Source of the DNA: Holdemania filiformis DSM 12042
GTDB lineage: Bacteria; Bacillota_I; Bacilli_A; Erysipelotrichales; Erysipelotrichaceae
Reading direction: 5' to 3'
NCBI RefSeq assembly: GCF_000157995.1
Contig: NZ_GG657552.1
Coordinates: 240,709-274,144, forward strand
DNA: 33,436 bases
The notes below the pieces were generated by a model. It did no database searches, had not been told where the DNA came from, and worked only from the letters and a program-made list of their open reading frames with translations. Position numbers and translations under genes: made by a program. The first letter of the stretch is position 1, and every line of letters begins with the position of its first letter. Positions 30,716-33,436 of the stretch are shown here, piece by piece.

Positions 30716-32275
30716 ATGAGAAAGATGAAAAACACGTTGATCCTGGCCGTTATGATTTTCTGCCTGTGGATCACAACCGGATTGTCGCTGGCGGCTGAGG
30801 AGGAACAGCCGGCTCAGGGCAATCCCGCCAACCGGCTGGAGGAAATCCTGCAGCGGGGCAAACTGATCGTCGCGACGTCGCCGGACTTTGCGCCGCAGGA
30901 GTTTATCGACGATTCCAAGAAAGGTCAGGAGCAGTATGTCGGCTCGGATATCCTGATGGCGCAGTATATTGCCGATCAGCTGGGCGTCGAGCTGGAAATT
31001 CAGGCGATGGACTTCGCGATGGTGCTCAGCTCGGTCGATCTGGGCGAAAGCGACATGGCCATCAGCGGCTTCGGCTGGAAGGAAGACCGCGAGGATTCCT
31101 TTGAATTATCCGACGGGTTTAACAAAACCGGAGAAGCGGCCTGTCAGGGGCTGATGATCCGCCGCGCGGATGCGGAGAAGTATCCGGATCTGGCCAGCTT
31201 CGACGGGAAACTGATCGCGGCGCAGGCCGGCTCGCTGCAGGAAAACTATGTGCAGACCCAACTGCCGCAGGCGACACTGGAAACGATCACGTCGATGGAC
31301 ATCGGCATCCTGAGTTTAACCACCAACAAGGTGGATGCGCTGGCTTCCGACTGCGACGTGGCCAAAGGCTATGTATCCAAGGACAATTCGCTGATCTTAG
31401 CGGATGCGCGCTTTGATACGACGCTGGAAGATCAGCACGCCGGCAACGTGCTCGCCGTCAAAAAAGGTGAAACCGAGCTGATTGCCGCGATCAACAACAT
31501 TATTGCGGACATCAACGAAAAGGGCCTGTACGAACAATGGAAAAACGAAGCCAAGACGCGGGCTTCCGAGCTGGGCATTGAATTCGACGGCTCCGAAGGC
31601 GTGGCGAAGAAGTCGCCGGGCGTCATCCAGGTCTTCCAGGAGAATTCCGGCATCTTCATGAGCGGCTTGTGGGAAACCTTGAAGCTGGCGGCAATCACCG
31701 TCTTCTTCGGTACGATTTTCGGGGCGCTGATCGCGATCATCAAGCTGTCAAAGAATCCGCTGCTGAAATTCATCACGGCGGTGTATGTGGAAGTGCTGCG
31801 CGGCACGCCGATTCTCGTCCAGCTGTATATCTTCCGCTTCTTCTTGCCGATGGCCTTTCCGTGGCTGAACCTGTCGAAATATGCCTGCGTTGTCATCGCG
31901 CTGGTCTTCAACAGCTCCGCCTATGTTGCGGAAATTATCCGTTCCGGCATCCAGGCCGTGGACAAGGGCCAGAGTGAGGCGGCCAAGAGTCTGGGCATGT
32001 CCAACCGGCACATGATGATGAAAATCATTCTGCCGCAGGCGGTCAAGAACATTCTGCCGGCGCTGGGCAACGAGTTTGTCACGATGATCAAGGAAACCTC
32101 GCTGGCTTCCACCTTCTATATCGGTGAACTGATGTATACGCGGACGCTGTTAATGAGCACGAAGTTCTATGCCTGGCAGCCGCTGATCATCATCGCCGCG
32201 ATCTACTTCGTCGTGACCTTCGTCTTGTCGAAGGGCATTCAATATATGGAAAAGAGGATGAGCGTCAGTGATTAA
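30716..32275 (+). CDS. Polar amino acid ABC transporter, binding protein-permease fusion
   Basis: A 519-residue protein that combines capture and membrane passage of an amino acid. Residues 1 to about 27 are a signal peptide or membrane anchor. Residues about 38-280 are a family-3 solute-binding domain ([50 protein letters not shown]). Residues about 305-515 are the permease, with the EAA loop [22 protein letters not shown]. Fused substrate-binding and permease chains are known among Firmicutes polar amino acid importers. ATG 30716 follows AGAGGGG; it lies 20 bases after the T-box terminator. The candidate Arg specifier suggests arginine or another basic amino acid, but the binding pocket was not analysed. 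The ATPase gene overlaps its end by 8 bases. Confidence 0.92.
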   Translation: MRKMKNTLILAVMIFCLWITTGLSLAAEEEQPAQGNPANRLEEILQRGKLIVATSPDFAPQEFIDDSKKGQEQYVGSDILMAQYIADQLGVELEIQAMDFAMVLSSVDLGESDMAISGFGWKEDREDSFELSDGFNKTGEAACQGLMIRRADAEKYPDLASFDGKLIAAQAGSLQENYVQTQLPQATLETITSMDIGILSLTTNKVDALASDCDVAKGYVSKDNSLILADARFDTTLEDQHAGNVLAVKKGETELIAAINNIIADINEKGLYEQWKNEAKTRASELGIEFDGSEGVAKKSPGVIQVFQENSGIFMSGLWETLKLAAITVFFGTIFGALIAIIKLSKNPLLKFITAVYVEVLRGTPILVQLYIFRFFLPMAFPWLNLSKYACVVIALVFNSSAYVAEIIRSGIQAVDKGQSEAAKSLGMSNRHMMMKIILPQAVKNILPALGNEFVTMIKETSLASTFYIGELMYTRTLLMSTKFYAWQPLIIIAAIYFVVTFVLSKGIQYMEKRMSVSD

Positions 32276-33011
32276 TGCAGGAGCAAAATTAATTGAAGTT
32301 AAGGATCTGAAAAAGAATTTCGGATCGCTGGAAGTTTTAAAAGGAATCAACGAAACAATTCATAAGGGCGAGGTCGTTTCGATCATCGGCCCGTCCGGCA
32401 GCGGCAAGTCGACGTTTCTGCGGTGTCTGAACCTGCTGGAAAAGCCGACCAGCGGCCAGGTTATCTTTGAAGGCGTGGACATCGCCGACAAAAAGATCAA
32501 CATCGATCACCACCGCCAGAAGATCGGCATGGTGTTCCAGCACTTCAACGTTTTCCCGCATTTAACCGTGCTGGAAAACATCACGATCACCCCGACGCTG
32601 GAAAAGAAGGTTCCGCAGAAGGAAGCTGAAGAAAAAGCGATGAAGCTGCTGAAGCAGGTCGGCCTGGAGGACAAGGCGCACGAATATCCGCGCAAGCTCT
32701 CCGGCGGTCAGAAGCAGCGGCTGGCGATCGTGCGGGCGATGGCGATGGAGCCGGACGTTATGTTGTTCGACGAACCGACCTCGGCGCTCGATCCGGAAAT
32801 GGTCAAGGATGTTCTGGAGGTTATCCAGCAGCTGGCCGAAGGCGGCATGACGTGCGTGATCGTTACGCATGAAATGGGCTTTGCCCGTTCAGTCAGCGAC
32901 CGCGTGCTGTTTATGGATGAGGGCGTGATTGCCGAACAGGGCAGTCCGGCGGAAATCTTCGATCACCCGACGCATCCGCGGACGATTGAATTCCTGAGCA
33001 AAGTGCTTTAA
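32268..33011 (+). CDS. Polar amino acid ABC transporter ATP-binding protein (GlnQ-like)
   Basis: A 247-residue ATPase that powers the importer. Walker [10 protein letters not shown] (41-49), [16 protein letters not shown] (Q-loop), signature [16 protein letters not shown], Walker [15 protein letters not shown] and the switch His in VTHEMGFA are all present and typical of the GlnQ/HisP/ArtP group. The length is normal, and the C-terminal [23 protein letters not shown] is characteristic. Translation starts at GTG 32268, overlapping the fusion protein gene by 8 bases, with GAGGATG upstream. Together the two genes give a complete transporter, since the fused chain supplies both binding protein and permease. 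Confidence 0.95.
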   Translation: MINAGAKLIEVKDLKKNFGSLEVLKGINETIHKGEVVSIIGPSGSGKSTFLRCLNLLEKPTSGQVIFEGVDIADKKINIDHHRQKIGMVFQHFNVFPHLTVLENITITPTLEKKVPQKEAEEKAMKLLKQVGLEDKAHEYPRKLSGGQKQRLAIVRAMAMEPDVMLFDEPTSALDPEMVKDVLEVIQQLAEGGMTCVIVTHEMGFARSVSDRVLFMDEGVIAEQGSPAEIFDHPTHPRTIEFLSKVL

Positions 33012-33116
33012 GAAACAGACGTTTCTGACAGGATCAGGACAGGGCGTGGGGCAAACCGGAATAAAAAAGGAATACCCCGCAGCCGCTAAGACGAAACTAA
33101 AATCGGAGGTGCCTCA

Positions 33117-33436
33117 ATGAAAACAACCTTTCAGTACGATCATTACTATACTTATTCCGAGCTGACCGAAGCGCTGCAGACGCTGGTCAAAAACCATCCG
33201 GATTTACTTGCGATGGAATCAATCTGCAAGAGTGAAAAGGGCCGCGACGTGTGGGCGCTGACGCTGACTAATAAGCAGACGGGCGATCCGCTGGCAAAGC
33301 CGGCGTTCTATATCGACGCCAATACGCATGCCGGGGAAGTGACCGGTTCGATGGCGGCGCTGCATACGCTCGACGTCTTATGCACCAACTATGGCGAAGA
33401 TGCGCAGCTGACGCGGCTGGCGGACACGCTGACGTT
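33117..33436 (+). CDS. M14 family zinc carboxypeptidase, 5' part
   Basis: The first 106 residues of a gene that runs off the window. The frame is open from ATG 33117 to the last base, and GGAGGT lies 7 bases before the ATG. The sequence begins with a short leader (FQYDHYYTYSELTEAL), a family-like LKNHPDLLAMESICKSEKGRDVWALTLT segment in which the active site substrate groove begins, and then YIDANTHAGEVTGS, where His71 and Glu74 form the HxxE zinc site of M14 metallocarboxypeptidases. The absence of a signal peptide suggests an intracellular enzyme. It lies 105 bases after the transporter ATPase with no clear terminator between, so the two could be cotranscribed, and peptide breakdown would suit amino acid uptake. 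Confidence 0.85.
   Translation, partial: MKTTFQYDHYYTYSELTEALQTLVKNHPDLLAMESICKSEKGRDVWALTLTNKQTGDPLAKPAFYIDANTHAGEVTGSMAALHTLDVLCTNYGEDAQLTRLADTLT

Overview
The window looks like chromosome from a low-oxygen, gut-type Bacillota (Firmicutes). Shine-Dalgarno sites of the AGGAGG type, a T-box leader, LPXTG/sortase surface anchoring, YesMN-type two-component genes, an M18 aminopeptidase and a secreted lipoprotein flavin reductase all fit. With base composition moderately above 50% GC, Erysipelotrichia of the Holdemania type is my best guess, but this is inference from gene content and not from a marker gene. No rRNA, tRNA, CRISPR, prophage or insertion sequence was seen.

Layout. 1-5831: the end of a Pot-type (spermidine/putrescine-like) ABC transporter operon (permease, ATPase, lipoprotein binding protein), followed by adenine deaminase and an MTA/SAH-deaminase-like amidohydrolase, closed by a terminator. 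5832-6645: mostly non-coding, but containing a small hydrophobic-peptide gene with a convergent antisense RNA, a candidate type I toxin-antitoxin. 6646-9240: VanW protein and M18 aminopeptidase, divergent. 9238-14126: TetR regulator divergent from a 1167-residue LPXTG adhesin and its own sortase, with a perfect 18-bp palindrome upstream of the adhesin. 14155-15597: AGCS amino acid/sodium symporter on the minus strand. 15689-17813: alkaline-phosphatase-superfamily enzyme plus nucleoside phosphorylase. 17828-20530: rhaM-rhaA-rhaD rhamnose genes without a kinase. 20559-24970: YesMN two-component pair with a broken small cysteine-rich gene behind it, divergent from a secreted fumarate-reductase-like lipoprotein. 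25126-27747: a glycerate kinase gene with a one-base frameshift, followed by a GNAT acetyltransferase fused to a second, degenerate glycerate-kinase-like domain. 28000-30223: Bcp peroxiredoxin, an unknown protein and a nucleoid-associated protein. 30425-33011: a T-box-controlled polar amino acid ABC transporter (binding protein-permease fusion plus ATPase). 33117-end: the start of an M14 metallocarboxypeptidase.

Themes. Purine salvage appears twice (adenine and MTA/SAH-type deamination at the left; nucleotide hydrolysis plus nucleoside phosphorolysis in the middle). The most unusual items are the GNAT/pseudo-glycerate-kinase fusion beside a frameshifted glycerate kinase, the candidate type I toxin locus, a perfect 10-bp-arm inverted repeat inside the T-box promoter, a dyad sitting in the yesMN/reductase divergent promoter region, and a nonsense codon in an otherwise well conserved small CGCFYC/CPYCG protein. 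Functions come from recognising motifs by eye; no database search was run.
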